A stretch of DNA of 64,000 nt from Struthio camelus (lineage: Eukaryota > Chordata > Aves > Struthioniformes > Struthionidae): positions 255,501 through 319,500 of the forward strand of contig NC_090953.1 in NCBI RefSeq assembly GCF_040807025.1, in the 5' to 3' direction. Both the position numbers and the translations under genes were made by a program. How positions within the stretch are numbered: the first letter of the stretch is position 1; every line of letters starts with the position of its first letter. Under the pieces are notes generated by a model. It did no database searches. It was given only the letters and a program-made list of their open reading frames with translations, and was not told the origin of the DNA. Of this stretch, positions 32,151 to 46,200 are shown piece after piece.

Positions 32151-35100
32151 AGAAGTATTAGAAGGAAGTATTGCATGTTTGCTTTCTTGACTTTGCCCTG
32201 GGTATAGGAGGCAGGATATTGGACAAAGGAGATCTTGAGCTGAACATGTTTGGCTGTTTGTAAAGCCAGGGGAGAAATTATATAGCTAAACACACATAAA
32301 CCTGAGGAACTACAAAGAATGCTCCCAGTCTAAGGAGTCTAACTTACACTTAATGCAAAGGAAATGAGCAGCTTAACTATATGTTCAGCTAAGGCATGTC
32401 AGCAAGGGGCAAAATACCATCTTAAATCAGTGATGGGGCAAAGTCCAGTCATCCAAAAAAAATTCCTGCTAGACAGCTGTGGAAAGGAAGACTTACAAAG
32501 GGACTAAAGTTTGAGGTGGAAGGATTGCACTTGTGTCTCATGGAGCATTTATGACCTGACTAGGATTGAGTATGAAAAAATTAGAGAAATCCAGGGGAAG
32601 GGGGCTGGACAATTACTCCCATGTAAAAATAGATGTCCTAATGATAGCTCTCTCTTCCTGCCAGTGCATGCTTTGTGTTCCTGCCCAGGTGGAAACTATA
32701 CCAAATAACTCAACTTATGAAATGTTGGCCCTCAGCTATCATTCACCTGATCCTAACACACAGTCAGCTTTGCAGGGTGATGACAGGTGATATGAAGGTA
32801 GTATTTCTCTGGTAATGAAGGCACAGATAGAAATTTTGAGTCATGAAACACTCCCATGAGACTGAATGCCTGCTGCCCAGGCAGTCTGTATACAATCATG
32901 CCTATAGATTACTGCAATACTTCTGTTTCAGGTCCCCATTGCAAGGGGTATTGTGTTGGCCCTTTAAAAGAAGGGAGAGCATGATCCTGCAGCTCCTTGG
33001 AATTGGAAGTCTTGGGACACCTGGCCCAAGTCATCTGAGGGTTTAGCTGCCACCTTCTGACTTCAGGTTTTGTGCAACTTTGCTGTCATCCTTTCAGAAT
33101 ATCAAGGATCATCCATCCCTTTCCCTTCCCAATTTTCTGACGTGAGGAGAGATCCCTTAAGAGCATTCCATTCTGGGAATGTCATAGCCGGATGGTGGAC
33201 ATCAGCATATCTTTCTCAAACATCATTAGAGCAGAGTAACAGTAACAGATCAGAAATGCACACAAGGTTAACTGCTCCCAGAAATGTTAGTCTGGCTTGC
33301 ATGAATGAGACTTAATGGGCCCTCTAACCTTACTGAAGCCTATTACAGAACACTGGATACATATTTCAAACCATAAAATCTTGGATGAGGCAGAACAGCC
33401 TCAGAACAGAAGCAAACAGCACAGATGGAGTATTTCTGTTCACTTACACATCCAAAGACACTCCTTAGACGTTGGGCCTCTACAATGTGCTGTTACATTC
33501 ATTTATTTCTGATTAGGTAATTTCTATAGTAATGACAGATGAATTGCCATCTTCTTGCATGCCCAACACAGACTTACAGTCTGGGTTTGACTGTGACATT
33601 ATCTCACATCTAAAAGGAACATCAGATACAGATGTTATTCTCACTAGCCATTCACTGCCATTTCTGTCCTGAGAAATAAAGCTGCCTTGTGGGAGATGGA
33701 CAGATATATTTTTTCCCCCCAGTGAAGCTGGGAGTAACAAATACCTGAAGCTAGAGATTTGAGCTAACTATTGATTTAATGCATGGTAGCAATCATAACT
33801 TAAGTTGTCCTGTACTGCTACAACTGGTTAGGCAGTAACATGTTAAATGCCCACTTTTGTACAAGTATTGAGGATTTAAACTCTAAACCTATAACCAGCT
33901 GATACAAATGTCTGCAACATTATACTATAGCAGTGACAGAAAATAGAAAAATCTTGATAGTTTGCTGTAGTTGAATACTGCTATGAGCAGAGGTAGTCAA
34001 AACCAGTTAACATTCAAGCCAAGATCTGATCTATTTTGCATTCTTAAAAAAAATCTGCCAAATCTGAAGATAATTTACTAGAGAGGGAAAATATCTGACC
34101 CCAACAGATCACTAGGGCCTGTTAGAGTGTGTTTTCATGAGGTATCATGTGACTCTGGAAGCTCTAATATGCACATGGAAGAGACCATTAGAGAAAATAT
34201 TCTTGTGCAACAATAGAGGGGGTTGTATATGGCAGTTTTAGAAAGAACAGTGTAAAAACTGTTGCTAGTTAAGAAGAAATTTGAACTGAGCTGATGCTCT
34301 CCCTTTCTATTGAAGTCTTCCTTGACTGGCATATCCCTAACTCTGGATAATCAAACCCCACTGGTGGCTGAAAGTATAAAACTTAAAATATTGTCTTGCT
34401 TACACTTTTTTTTCTTATGATCCACTCTTTATCTAGGATAATGGTGATGTGTGCATTTGTCACCTCCAGGTTAGAGTTCTGCATCCTGTTATATTTAGGC
34501 TTGGAAACAAGAAATGATAAACTTCCCCTTGTGTAGGGGATAGGAGCCATCCCAGTGACAGTCCAGCGTCACCCCTGTGGGGCCTCTGGCTCCCACTCCT
34601 TTGTTCCTTGTTTTAACTTTCAAACTCTTCATGAGTCAGCATATAGCTACTCTGTAAATAAGTCTGTTGTGGCTGTGGCTTAGAGGTGCCATAAAAGAAC
34701 AGGACCCAAAAGGTGACCTAATCTTACAACCATGTCTCCATTCATGTATGGCAGGACAGTTCTATCTCTGGAGCAATGTAACCAAAAGCAAAGCGTTATT
34801 TCAATTCAAGCTGTAAAGTAGGGGACTGACTTAGACTGATGTCAGGCCATCTTTAAAGCACGGCATAACCTTTTTTGAAGGTTTTCCCCCATAACTGAAA
34901 ATCTTAAATATACTAAAAGTGCTACCTATATTCTCCCCAAAACTGATTCCTACAAGGTCTGAAGGTTCTATGAAATCTACTGTAGGCTTCCTTGCACGGT
35001 TCTAATTATTTGGAAAGTACTGAGATATTAGTGATGTAGTCTAAAGAACGGTAGGTTCTTGCTGTTCTGCTACTTGTACGCTGTGATCTTATGGACAAAC

Positions 35101-36514
35101 AGCTTATTGCTAATGTTCTATTTGCAAAATATTGTCTAGGCTAGCATTAATCTGTTGATAAATGTGCTGTGGTATCCTAGGACATGAAAAAATTCTTGCT
35201 TTATTATACTAGAGTCTACATACTGACCTGTTTCCCCAGCAGTGCTCAGCGTTAGACAGGTACATAGTATAGTAAAATGTGCTCAGTATTTGCTTAGAAA
35301 AGAGATGAGAGACACACAGGGATAGGATACTGGTAATGTAAACACTTCTGTGGTCTATTTGTATACTTTCTTCACCAAAATATGTGCTGATCAGTAGCAG
35401 TAATCTTATCTCATCTTTCAATTTGACAGATATTAGTGGTCTCAACTAAGCAACAGAACAGTGGTAAGTTTCTTTAGTAGAACAGTTTGTGATCTGTAAG
35501 TAGAGTTTCTACCTTTCTAAAGAGCGAAATAGGAAACTGATATCCTATTTTCCTTTCTAATATAATAGTTCTGGTGCTGCAGTGCAGACTTGGAACAGCC
35601 ATAGTCATCTGCTGCTGTCCCCTGGCAGCACTTAAGGCAGGAACAGCCAGGCAGATCCAGACAGAATAAGTGCCTTAGGAGCTATGCAAGTCCAGAGAGC
35701 AGATCCATCTCTCTCTAGATGCTTGCATGCTCCAGTTGAGTGATTCAGTAAGGAAGGATCCTCATGGAATGCAGCAAATTATCCCTCAGAAGGGGTCTCT
35801 CTGTGGACTGAAGAATATTGATGCAAAAGGAGTAAGCATGAGGATAATGGCCACACCTTAAAGTATATTAAGCAGCTGTGCCCAGTTGTAGGGAATGGTA
35901 ATGGTTCCATATAGTTCAGGATTGCTGTGGGAGATAAGAACATAGTTGAAAGATGAGAGGTAACAGGCTTGAGCTGAAGAGTTTTGCTGTAACCCCATTT
36001 GAGGGGGGGTGGATCTTGAGTACAGGCAAAGGTTTCTCCTGGTGATAGGGCATGCCATAACCGTAGTTTCTTGCTAACCGTCACGGTGTGGAGGGCAAGA
36101 TGTGGGAAGGATTGGTACAAGAGAAATTTCAGGTCACAACTGATCTAGAAAAGCTCTCAATGTAAACTGGGAACGGTTGTGACTGCATTCTATCATAGAA
36201 TACCCTTTGTAATAGCTGTCTTAAAAACAGATGCTTTCAGCTATGCTTCTTCTATGTGAGCAGCTATTCTAGTCTGATTGCTATAATGTTGAAGAATCTA
36301 ATATCTCTTCTAACCTTTAACTTCTCTGTTGCAGACTGTTGCAAATTCATGCCATATCCTGGAACAGCCATATTAAAATGTTAGTCTGCCATTATGCTCC
36401 ATGTGGGTATACATAAAATTGGAAAGCACTTTGAAAAGTAGGCACTGTTAAGCTAGAGAACAGAATGGCTGCAACTATGTGTTTCCTCTTCCTCTATATA
36501 GTTTGGTGTTAGCA

Positions 36515-36575
36515 AGCAGTTGGATCAGAGATCTCCTGAAGTCCCTTCCAATTAATGTTGTAATGAATCTATGCT
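36515..36575 (+). mobile_element. CR1 LINE 3' end remnant
   Basis: GTTGGATCAGAGATCTCCTG then AAGTCCCTTCCAATTA resembles the conserved CR1 terminus with several substitutions. Confidence 0.7.
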
Positions 36576-38164
36576 ATTCGAAAGACTTGTTTGTGTGAGG
36601 GACATGCAGTTCCACACTAGTATGCTTAGCAATGTCTCTAGAGGATAAAACTGTTCTCAGAAGTATGGGGATTAATCTTGGAACCTCATTCCCTTCAAAG
36701 CTGATGTTCTCACTTTGTGATTAGGGTACAGTCATCAGGAGCGCAGCAGTTACTGTAAAGCCAGAGTAGTAGTTCATGGACTTTTTATTTAATACCAAAG
36801 GCTTTTTACTCTACAGGCTCTATAACAACCAGCAAAAGTTAGGCTGTCTTTTGGCAGTGGTGTCAATCAGGGGAAGGAAGGTAATACAGTACAAATAAGT
36901 AAAACAGTCTGTATAACAGAATGCTCCAAGACTCTCCAGTCTGCAATCTCTCACTCAAGGTCACAGCAATCACTTCTAAACTGCATTTGTTTTATGTTAA
37001 CACATAGCATTTGCAGCTGAAATCAGAATGCAACTGAAGCATTTTGTGAGAACGGAGAGGTCACAGTTGTTGCTCTAACAAGTTTTTAATCTGTTTCAAG
37101 ATGATGTGGAACAAATGAGTCTCAAATGTGGTACAAAGGAGAGGAGGAAAACTGGACAGAGCTGATGATATTGAGGTGGTTGTACAGGTGATACCTGACA
37201 GCACCCAAAGAAAGCTGATTTTGATACTCTTAACTGCTGGCTCTTGGTATCGCAAATATGACTCTTGCTCTAGGGGTGATCCCACAGCACAGTTTACAGG
37301 GGAGAACTATGGATGGGGAAACCGTAGTGACAACAAGAAATCAAGCCTGGGTGTGATGAAGATGACTTGACCAAAAGGAAAATTAGTAGTCTTGGGTGAC
37401 AGTAGGAGAACAGAGAACAAGGTAGGCCCTGAAGGCAGCTGTGGTGTTTTGGGTATTTTTTTCGAAGCATACTCTTAAAGTGCAAAATAACTCAAGCTAG
37501 GAGAAGAGTCCATTTTTATTACCTGATTAGAACTTGTGCAAGGAATTCAAGTTTGCAAGGGTTAAACACTAGTGTTAATTACACTAGTGGCACAGATCAT
37601 ATTGTGTTAAGTTATAAACCTGAGGTAAAAGATTATAATGCACATGAGTTCACTATGCACAGCTCAGTCTCAAAGCCTGCATTTGATTCTCATTCTACAT
37701 GTTTTTCCTTGTTTGCTTTCTGCATTTTGAAATGTTCCTTTGCTCATCAGGTATGTATTATGGTCGTTATTATGACACCTGGAAGGCTACTTGGTGAAAA
37801 TAAGAAACCAGAGCCTTAAGTAGTTGTTATTCTTGCGCTTCAGCTAAGCAAAAGTTAGTTGAACATCAGGTTGTTGCTTTCATGCTGCCCTATCAAAATA
37901 TTGATTACTGCTTGAAATGGCAAATGATGCTTTTTTCACTTCAAAGTTCAAATAAGCATTAAACCTAGCATATGTATCTGACACTTCTGTACACACTCGG
38001 TATACATTTGAAACTGAGGCTTCAGGAAAATGCTGTAGGATCTACTCATATGAAGTGTGTTATTCCTATGAATGAACCTAATTTTCATAGATGCTGTGAT
38101 TCTGTCAATCTTATATAAAATCAAACATACTGAATAGTAAGGTGCAAGTTCTGTTTAGCTTTTC

Positions 38165-38880
38165 AGAAATAAGTAAGATAAGAAATGCCTTACTGAATCA
38201 GATGAGTGGTCTAGCTAGCCCAATATTCTATCTTCAGCATTAGCAACAAGGGATGCAATTTAGGGAGAGCAGCATGAGCTTATCTGCTTCTGATTGTCCT
38301 TTTCCCTCCTATGTCCTCACTATGCCTAATGCTTGGATTAGGGATATTAAAGGAGACGTTCCCAACTACTTTTACTAAAGTTGTCTAATCCCTTTTGAAC
38401 CTACAAATGCTGTCTGCTCCCACAGCCTGATGTAGCAGCAAGTTACTGAAGTTCACTGGTCACTATCTTTTTTGTTTTAAGCTGATCTAGCTTCACTGAA
38501 TGCTCTCTAGTTTGTAGCACTGTAGGATCTGGTGAGTAATGATTTTGCAGTCACCTGATTTATCACCTTTGATTTTTGTAAACCTTGACTGTATTTCACA
38601 TCCTCAGCCCTCCTCCTCTAAATTGAAGAGCTCTGGCCCTTTTAACTCTTCTTAAGGTGGCTATTCAAACGTTAATCATCTTATTTATCTAAGTTAAACC
38701 TTAATTGATGTACATGATGCTTTGCATTATCTGCATAAGCAGCAACAGCATTACAGTGCTATCCTAGATCATCTTTTACCTTTCTAGAGATAACGGGGGC
38801 TTCATAAAGCTATACACCTAAAAAATGGGAAAAATACTTTCTTGGAACACAGCCTACTATCATATAAGAACTTCAGCAAA
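38165..38880. mobile_element. Possible ancient LINE remnant
   Basis: Phrases such as GTGGTCTAGCTAGCCCAATA and 'ctgtctgctcccacagcctg' recall very old amniote LINE 3' sequences. I cannot assign a family, and the call is weak. Confidence 0.35.
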
Positions 38881-41800
38881 ATACTGTTTCCCTGTTTGAA
38901 TAAGTCAATTTAGTGTTGTCTCCCTATAACTGCTGACTTATGCAACTTCTTAGAACACTTGGAAATAAATCTAAGGTTTCCAGTTGTCATCCTCAGATGT
39001 ATTTCATGAGTGACATCACAATATAAAAGCCCTGCCTGAACTCCCGGCTTCAGCATTCTCTGATATCTGATTGGCTTCCATAAAACTCAGCTAAGATCAG
39101 TGCACTGCTAGCTCGAGTTCTGGGAGCTGGGACCTTTTGCTGTAAAGCTGAATTGGCTGTTAAGACTCAGCAATTGAGTGCTCGGAGCAGTGTCTCTCAT
39201 GACCTTAGCGAACGCAGTTCTATTGTTCTGACAACCTAGGCGTGTCAAGGATTGGAGGCACTGTTTTTAGCACCTTATGTAAGTTCTTTCACACCAGGCA
39301 TCTGCCATCTTTTGGTGCATAACCCATTTTTATTCTTTTTCTATTTTCCCTAGAATAGCCTTTTTATTTCTTCCATTGACTGGCTGGCCTTATTCTCCTA
39401 CCTCTACTTTTTTTTATAAGCAATTAATTTTATTTAAATAAGAAATATTCAGCAGCTTTGAGTAGATAACCAGCTGGGAACAAAAGAAAGAAAGAAGGAG
39501 CACTCAATTCCACTTAATACCAGCAGAAAAACAACAACCAAAAAGCTATTAAAGTTTTCTCCATGTTGTAAAATTAGCGGCTTTCCATCCCTGGATATCT
39601 GATTATGAAGGATTATGTGGTGATTTCTCGTGTTGTTCATCGCAGGCATTGCACACAGAACTTCTTTGATTTTTGCAGTGTTGCAGTGACGCTTCTCTAA
39701 CTGACAAAGGCAGTATTCTCTTGCTTGTCAGAGGTTTGGTTGCACTCACTGTAAGCATGCCAGCTGCAATGACAGTGACCTCACAAGTAAGACTAGTTCT
39801 AGCACACTCCTTTTCTTGGAGTCTGCTACTCTTCAGGGATTTCATGCTATTATCTCTAGTTCTCACCAGTACCAAACATTGACACTTATTAGACGCTTGT
39901 ACAAGCTTTGGGTGATTTGGTATAAATGTTACTGGAATTCTAGTATCACTAATACTTAGAGCCTGATAATAAAAGCCTTGTTAATGCATTCTCCATATAT
40001 TGTTAGTTCACTGTGGCAACGTCCACCTTGTTCTCGTTTAGTGTCCCTGACTGCAGTGGCTCTTAGAGTAGGCTCTTCTGATCCCTGTGAACTGGACCTT
40101 GCTAAGAGGAGCAAGATGAGCAAAGGGGAAGGAGGATTAAGTATGAAAATGATCTTGAGTATATGACAGTTCCAACATCTGCGTACAATTTTCTGGCAAG
40201 CTTCTCAGTCTGTTTCATTCTACTGTATGACTCTTGAGTGCAGTTCCTCAACTCTCTCCCTTTGCTTTCAAACAGTCCCTTGTATTGGCATGGAAGCCTC
40301 TGACCAGCTGCTCTTAGTTCCTATTTCTTGTTTACCTGAGTGTGGCACTTAAACAGATGGAGGGAGGTAAGTGGCTTTGGATATTCCAGCACCTGCCTCT
40401 TTGTATGACTGAGTGCCCAGGGCTGAGCCAGTTGGGCTGTTACTCTGCCTGAGTTCATGGATACATTTGGTAAAGTTTGCATTTCCAGTTTTGGCAGTGC
40501 TTCCCAGGGCAGCCTCACAAAATGGAAAGCATCTTAACTTAAAGCCAGCGAATGTACCCTATCTCACTGTTCCAGTCTAGACTAGAGCAGCTAGGGGCAT
40601 CAGTCATTGTGCTAGATGCAACAATGAGCCATGTCATCAACTTCCCATACTAGTGCACAAGGTGCTCCTGTTTGATGTGCCCTGCTGTGAAACAGTGGCA
40701 AGCCCTCAGCCTGAAGGACAACACTGCTGCTGGTGTTCTGCTGCATCCAGCTGGGGTGAAAGAACTAAGTAGAATTCCCCTGAAGTGGTCTTGCTCAGGA
40801 GCTTAGCTGCTATTTGAGGAAATAAACTCTTCCACTGGGTACAGATTCAGAACAGTGAAAAAAAACAGCGTAGAGGGAGTCTGTTAATCCTGTTTCACCA
40901 TGAGATTAATCGTTGTCATGTGCTATTACAATTTTAATGCTGTAATTCCTACCTCCTTAGAAAACAGATGTCCATTCCCCCCCCCCACCCCAGACTATTA
41001 TTGGCTCTGTTCCAGGATTTTTGCCTTGCCCCATTAACCCTGTCATTGCCAGAACATATTCCTTTTTCCCCCCTCTGTAAAAATTTAGAATTGCAGAATT
41101 GGAGGCACCATTTTCCTTTCCTGATCTGGTGCTGCTTCATCCCTGGGGAAACTGAGATGACATGCTTTCTATTTGATACTGAGAAATTATAATAGTCTTT
41201 GTGCTAGGAAACACTGAAGTGGAGTTAATAAGCATCGTTAAGGGCTTTGGACCTGGAAGCATCGACCTTTTTGGAGTACCATCTTGCTTTCACTTTATTC
41301 TGTATAATGGAATGCCTTGCTGCTTGATTTGAAAACTTTGGGAGACTAAGTGCAAAAATAGTCTACTTTTCCTTATTTCTTGGTAGGGTAAATCTGCTAC
41401 TGCAGAAGATACACACCATATCCCTATTCCATGTGCATGTTTTTACTTATTGCTTTATCCTGCTAGCCTATAGGACGCAATAGGAAACCAAATGAGCCAA
41501 TTCCTGAGTTCAGGCTTCAGGAAAATTAAGAGCACTACAAAGAAAAATTCACTGCGTGAAAACAATAAATTTTTATTTTAAACTGAACAAACATTTTAGC
41601 CCTCTTTGTTTTTAAGGAGGGATGGTACTATGACTTTTGTTTTATGCAGGCTCTTTAAGGAGAGGCATTGGTTTTTTGAATCCATCAGGCAGCAAGCAGT
41701 CTACCATAAACCATGCTGGTTAACTAGCTATGCTTAAAACCATGCCTCCCTTCAAGGTTGAATTTTTCTGCTGTGGCTTCCAGCTACTATATTTCATTCT

Positions 41801-43238
41801 GCCTTTGTCTGCTAGGTTTAAGAGTTTTCTTCTGTTAGAAATCTTATTGCCTGTAGATGCATTCTCCCCTCTGTCTCGTAACTTACTCTCTTTTATAAAT
41901 CAGACTAACTTTTGGGGGGGGTTTGACTTCAGGCAATGCTTGTAACTCTTATCTTTCCTGTTTTTTCCTTTTAAAAAAAAAAAACACAAACCCAAAAAAC
42001 TAGTGGTCTTTAATTGATGTGCTGAGATGATACTGTTACTCTTAATAGCCTGCATATAAAGCCACAGAGCTGCCAGCTCTCTACATTAAACTGAACTTGT
42101 GTGCTGTCGTCAAGCATGGAGCCTCTGCTTTCTAAAACACAACTAGTATCATGCAACTGTGGTGTAAATTTCTTGTTCTTGTCTGTAACAGGTATCTGTT
42201 CTAGTGGACAAATCAGGTAGCCGATTTTAGTACTACCAGTCTGAAATTTCAGTTAACAATTTCAATATCTCCTTGCGGATAACTGACTGATGCTTTGCTA
42301 GCAAAGATCGTGTGGGATTCCCCTAGAAGTATTTCCAGCACTAAGTAACTATTCATCAGTTGTTCATCATTTAAAACTGATTTTAGTCCTTCTGATAGAA
42401 ACTACTGATTTTTGTAGAATGTGGGACTGTATTTTCTTAACAGCTTGATAATACGAGTGCATCAGACCTGTCCTCAGCTTTCTACATAGGCTTGCCAATA
42501 GAACAGTGAGTCCTAGTCCAGGTCTTCGTGCTTGCTTCAACGTTCTCAGTGACTTGACCTTGGGGATTTGTGTATGGAGATGGGGGGGGTAAAATTGCAG
42601 GGTGTAGACTGTAATAAAACACAGGGAGACTGGGACTGTGTGCTGCATGCATGATAATCACACATGCAGAGGTGTTTGCCTAGAGGCTCCATGGGGAAGA
42701 GTTCTTACATGGCCTGGCGGTCATCACACAAAACAAGACATTAGATTACGTAGGTGTGATTCTTTGACCTGCTTTCTCTGAAGTAAACAGAATACTACAG
42801 GCACATGTTCATTAAAGGGAACTATTCAGCAAAACTGAAGGTTTCAGCTCTTAGCTCATTCTCTAACAACTCCCCACTCTCTGCCACAGGTGTTAATCAC
42901 AGGGTTCACTCACTCCAGGAAGGCAATAGAATACTGCTCTAATAGAAAACCTATTATATTTTCCTACTCTAAAATAATCCTTCCACAAACAGAGCCAAAA
43001 ATTAATGTTTGGTCAGATTTGTTCTTCCTGTTCTGTATCTTCACAGATGACAAACTTTCCAGTTTTGCAAGTTGTTTTTTTTACGTTCAAATTCCAAAAT
43101 CATACTTCAGTCTACTTATTTTTTCCCAAAGTTGAAATCACTGCAGTCACTAGTAGCTTTACTTATGTTAAAATTTGCCCTACAAAATCAGTAAACCACA
43201 ATGTTTCATTTTAGAAGTAAGAGTAATATTGTTTGCAG

Positions 43239-43280
43239 CTCATGGAGCTCAAACTCTTGAAGCATATTTGGATGCAAAGA
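43239..43280 (+). other. Candidate 42-nt microexon in MAP1A intron 2
   Basis: ATATTGTTTGCAG precedes 42 nt ending AAAGA and followed by GTAAGTGTG. In the phase left by MAP1A exon 2 it is open and frame-neutral (phase 1 to 1), adding AHGAQTLEAYLDAK. I know no such segment in MAP1 proteins. It could be a chance pairing of splice signals. Confidence 0.3.
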
Positions 43281-46200
43281 GTAAGTGTGTTTATCCTGGA
43301 ACAGTCTTTTGAATTCCTCATGGATAATGAAGGGAGTGCATTGTGCTGAATCAGTTCTCCTGTTGTATTATATCTTTTGTATAAACATTCTAGATGTCAG
43401 GATTTGTTTGAATGGACTTTGAAAAAAAGAGTAACCCATAAATTTGATGGGGAAGGAAAATAATGATGAGGTTTTGAGGAACAACAGGGAAAGGGTTGCT
43501 TCTTTTTTCAGGATGCAATAAGTTTTCCCCCCAGTACTTGTTGTCCTGTGGGTGTTTTGTATTTTTAATTTAATGTGAGAATGACAAGAAATAATAAATC
43601 TACATGGGTCTGTCCTTGAGGCAGTAGCTTGTGATAACTTAATGTATAATTCAAAGTGATTATTGGTTTTTTTGTTTGTTTAATTTATTTTTCCCCCTTC
43701 CACTGTTTTTTTCTCCCTAGTTTCATTTGAGCTGCATCCTTGCAGGATAAGCCGTTTGTAAAAGGGATTTGGTAGAATGCGTTTTGAATATTTGAAACGG
43801 GGTGTTTTTCTTCTCTAGTGACATAGGCCTTTACTTATCTGTAGAACCTTTTAAGAAAGACAAGCTAGCTGAGACTTGAATTTCTTGTGGTATAAAAGGC
43901 AAAATGAAGATGGAGGAGGAAAAAAAATCCTTAAACAGTACCAAGTTATTTTTTTGCCTTCAGATGACCTGTTACCAGCAGTCCTGCATATACTGTTTTA
44001 AACAAAACCTATTTTGGATTTTGGTTGCCTTTATTTTGGCAGTGGCAATTGCAGAAATCCACTACGGCTGTTCACAATTTGTTACTGGCCTTTAGGTGAA
44101 TGGTCTGGATTTGACGTAATCCTACTCCTCTGCCTGTGAAACTTACTTGATACTGATGAGTCTGCAGGTAAATCTGCAGTAGACAGTTTGACTCCTATAA
44201 AGAAAATTCTCCTGGGATCACTGTTCTAAAGATGGGATTTACTTGCATTTTTATTCATATTTCATAGAGATGAATAATTCAGAAGTGATTATTGGTTTTT
44301 TTTCCCCTCTTGTTTTTCATCCCTGGTTTCACTTGAGCTGCATCCTTGCAAGAAAGCATGTTCTGCAGTGCTGATCTCATCCTACAGGAGGGCGTAAAAC
44401 CAGAAGGGAACCGTGCCTGAAATGGATGTCCTATTTGAGCCCTGACTGCTGCCTAAAGAATACATTTATTCTCTTCTTTCCCTTCCCCTGCCCCCTGCCT
44501 TTCTTGTGTTTAGGTAAAATAGGCAAGGGATGGTTGGTAGCTGTAATACTCATAACATGCACATAGTTAACTAGCACTAGTTAGGAGGGACTACGTTTTA
44601 TTTCTTAAACTTGAAATATGCTTGGAAGAACAGTTCCTGATCATTTACATGCTGCAGTCATAGTGTATGGTTATCTCCTGTATCTTTGCAAGTGGTTGCA
44701 ACTAGATCTGGTGGTCATTGGTTTTTTTGTTTGTTTTAGAGTTTCCTTTTAGTTGCCTTGAAACTTGAGTTCATTCTGAGAAGGTCCCATAAAATACCAT
44801 TTAAATCTGCATGAAACTGACAAGTTATGGGTTCTGCAGTTTCACGGAATATGAAGGAGCTATTTTACATTCATTAAAGGAAAATGCTTGCATTTCAACA
44901 GCTTGAAGTTGCTCATTTTGAATATCATATGGAGGAGAAAAAAGAAGTGTGGCTGGTATGGGTTAATAAAAGCTGTACCTTTTGGTACAGCTTATATATA
45001 CTTATGGCAGTATATTTGGAATATTATAACCTTTCCCAAATACACTGTTTTGGAAGTTTTATCTGTGCCACTGCTAGTTCTAAAATCTACTCTCCCCAGC
45101 TTTGCATTTTGGTTTGTCTGCGAGGCTTAGCTCCCCATCTTCAATTTGTGTTGTCTTTGTAATTGCCACTGTTTCTTCTTGTCTGTCTGCCTCCTAGGAT
45201 CCTGTTGCAATCTTGTGACAACTGTCCTACTGGTCCTCTGTCTAAAGGCAGCATGACTTGTGTTATCTGGATAACTAACAGGCACCTGGCAAATCAGTGG
45301 CTCTGAACTGACCCTCTCCTTTATAAGGATGTTACCAGCATATTTGTCTCCATTTTATTCAGCCCTAGAGACAGAATTGAAAAAAAACTGCAAGACCCCA
45401 GGAATCTGATCCTTCTCAGGGCAGCTGGTGCCTCTTACAATAGATTACTAGCTGCTTCAGAGAATTAATGAGATCTGAGATGGTTAAACATGTCTGGAAG
45501 AAAAATAGACTCTGTAAGAGGAGGAACCTTGCACCATATTTCAGCTCTTGTAACTTCTCTCATATTGCCTTAGTCCCATTTCTTTATTACATTTTTTCAG
45601 TGCTAGACCTTATTTATACCTTATTCATTCTGTTTGTCTCTGGGACATATGAAATGCTTTTACTGTGCCTCTGGCTGGAGAAGTCCCTTGGAGGTATCAG
45701 TAAAGCTGGCAAAAGCTGATAAGGAAGTATAGCCAGCAGGGACACTGTATGTGGAAGGCTTGAGTTTTTCTTCAGAGTGTCTTCTGCTGCTTCTTGGAAA
45801 CACTTTTGGAGAAGTCTTTCCTTGAACTCAGTATTATTAAGAAATCACTAGGATTTGATCCCAGTCCCTCCTACACCATCCTTTGGGGTGCTAAGGTGCC
45901 ATCCTGCTGCACTCTCATGCAAGGCACATGCTACTATTCCTGCTGTGCCCCAGTGTTTGCTTTAATCTCTCTTTTCTTGTTCCCTCTGGTCTTTCAGTAC
46001 TGTTCATGTTTGTTCCAGTTTTGCAGCCTTGATTTAGAAACCTCTTTATCCTCTTCACTGAGTGCTAGACAGGTCATTTTCTGTCATTTTCCCTAAAGCT
46101 TTTATGAGTTGCTGAATTAAATTAGGATCACTATTTTTTAACACCATACTTTGCTCTATTTTGTCTCAGAATGTGTTGCCACAGAAAACTCACAGGGTTC

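Larger units (their letters stand above)
29968..43238 (+). other. MAP1A intron 2, proximal part
   Basis: About 13 kb with no coding exon recognised. It holds an old CR1-like copy at 31,000-32,150, a CR1 3' remnant at 36,515, a possible ancient repeat at 38,165-38,880 and short C- or A-runs (40,978, 41,973). Minus-strand open frames such as 35,779-36,120 and 33,513-33,740 are unrecognised and have no supporting splice context. Confidence 0.65.
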
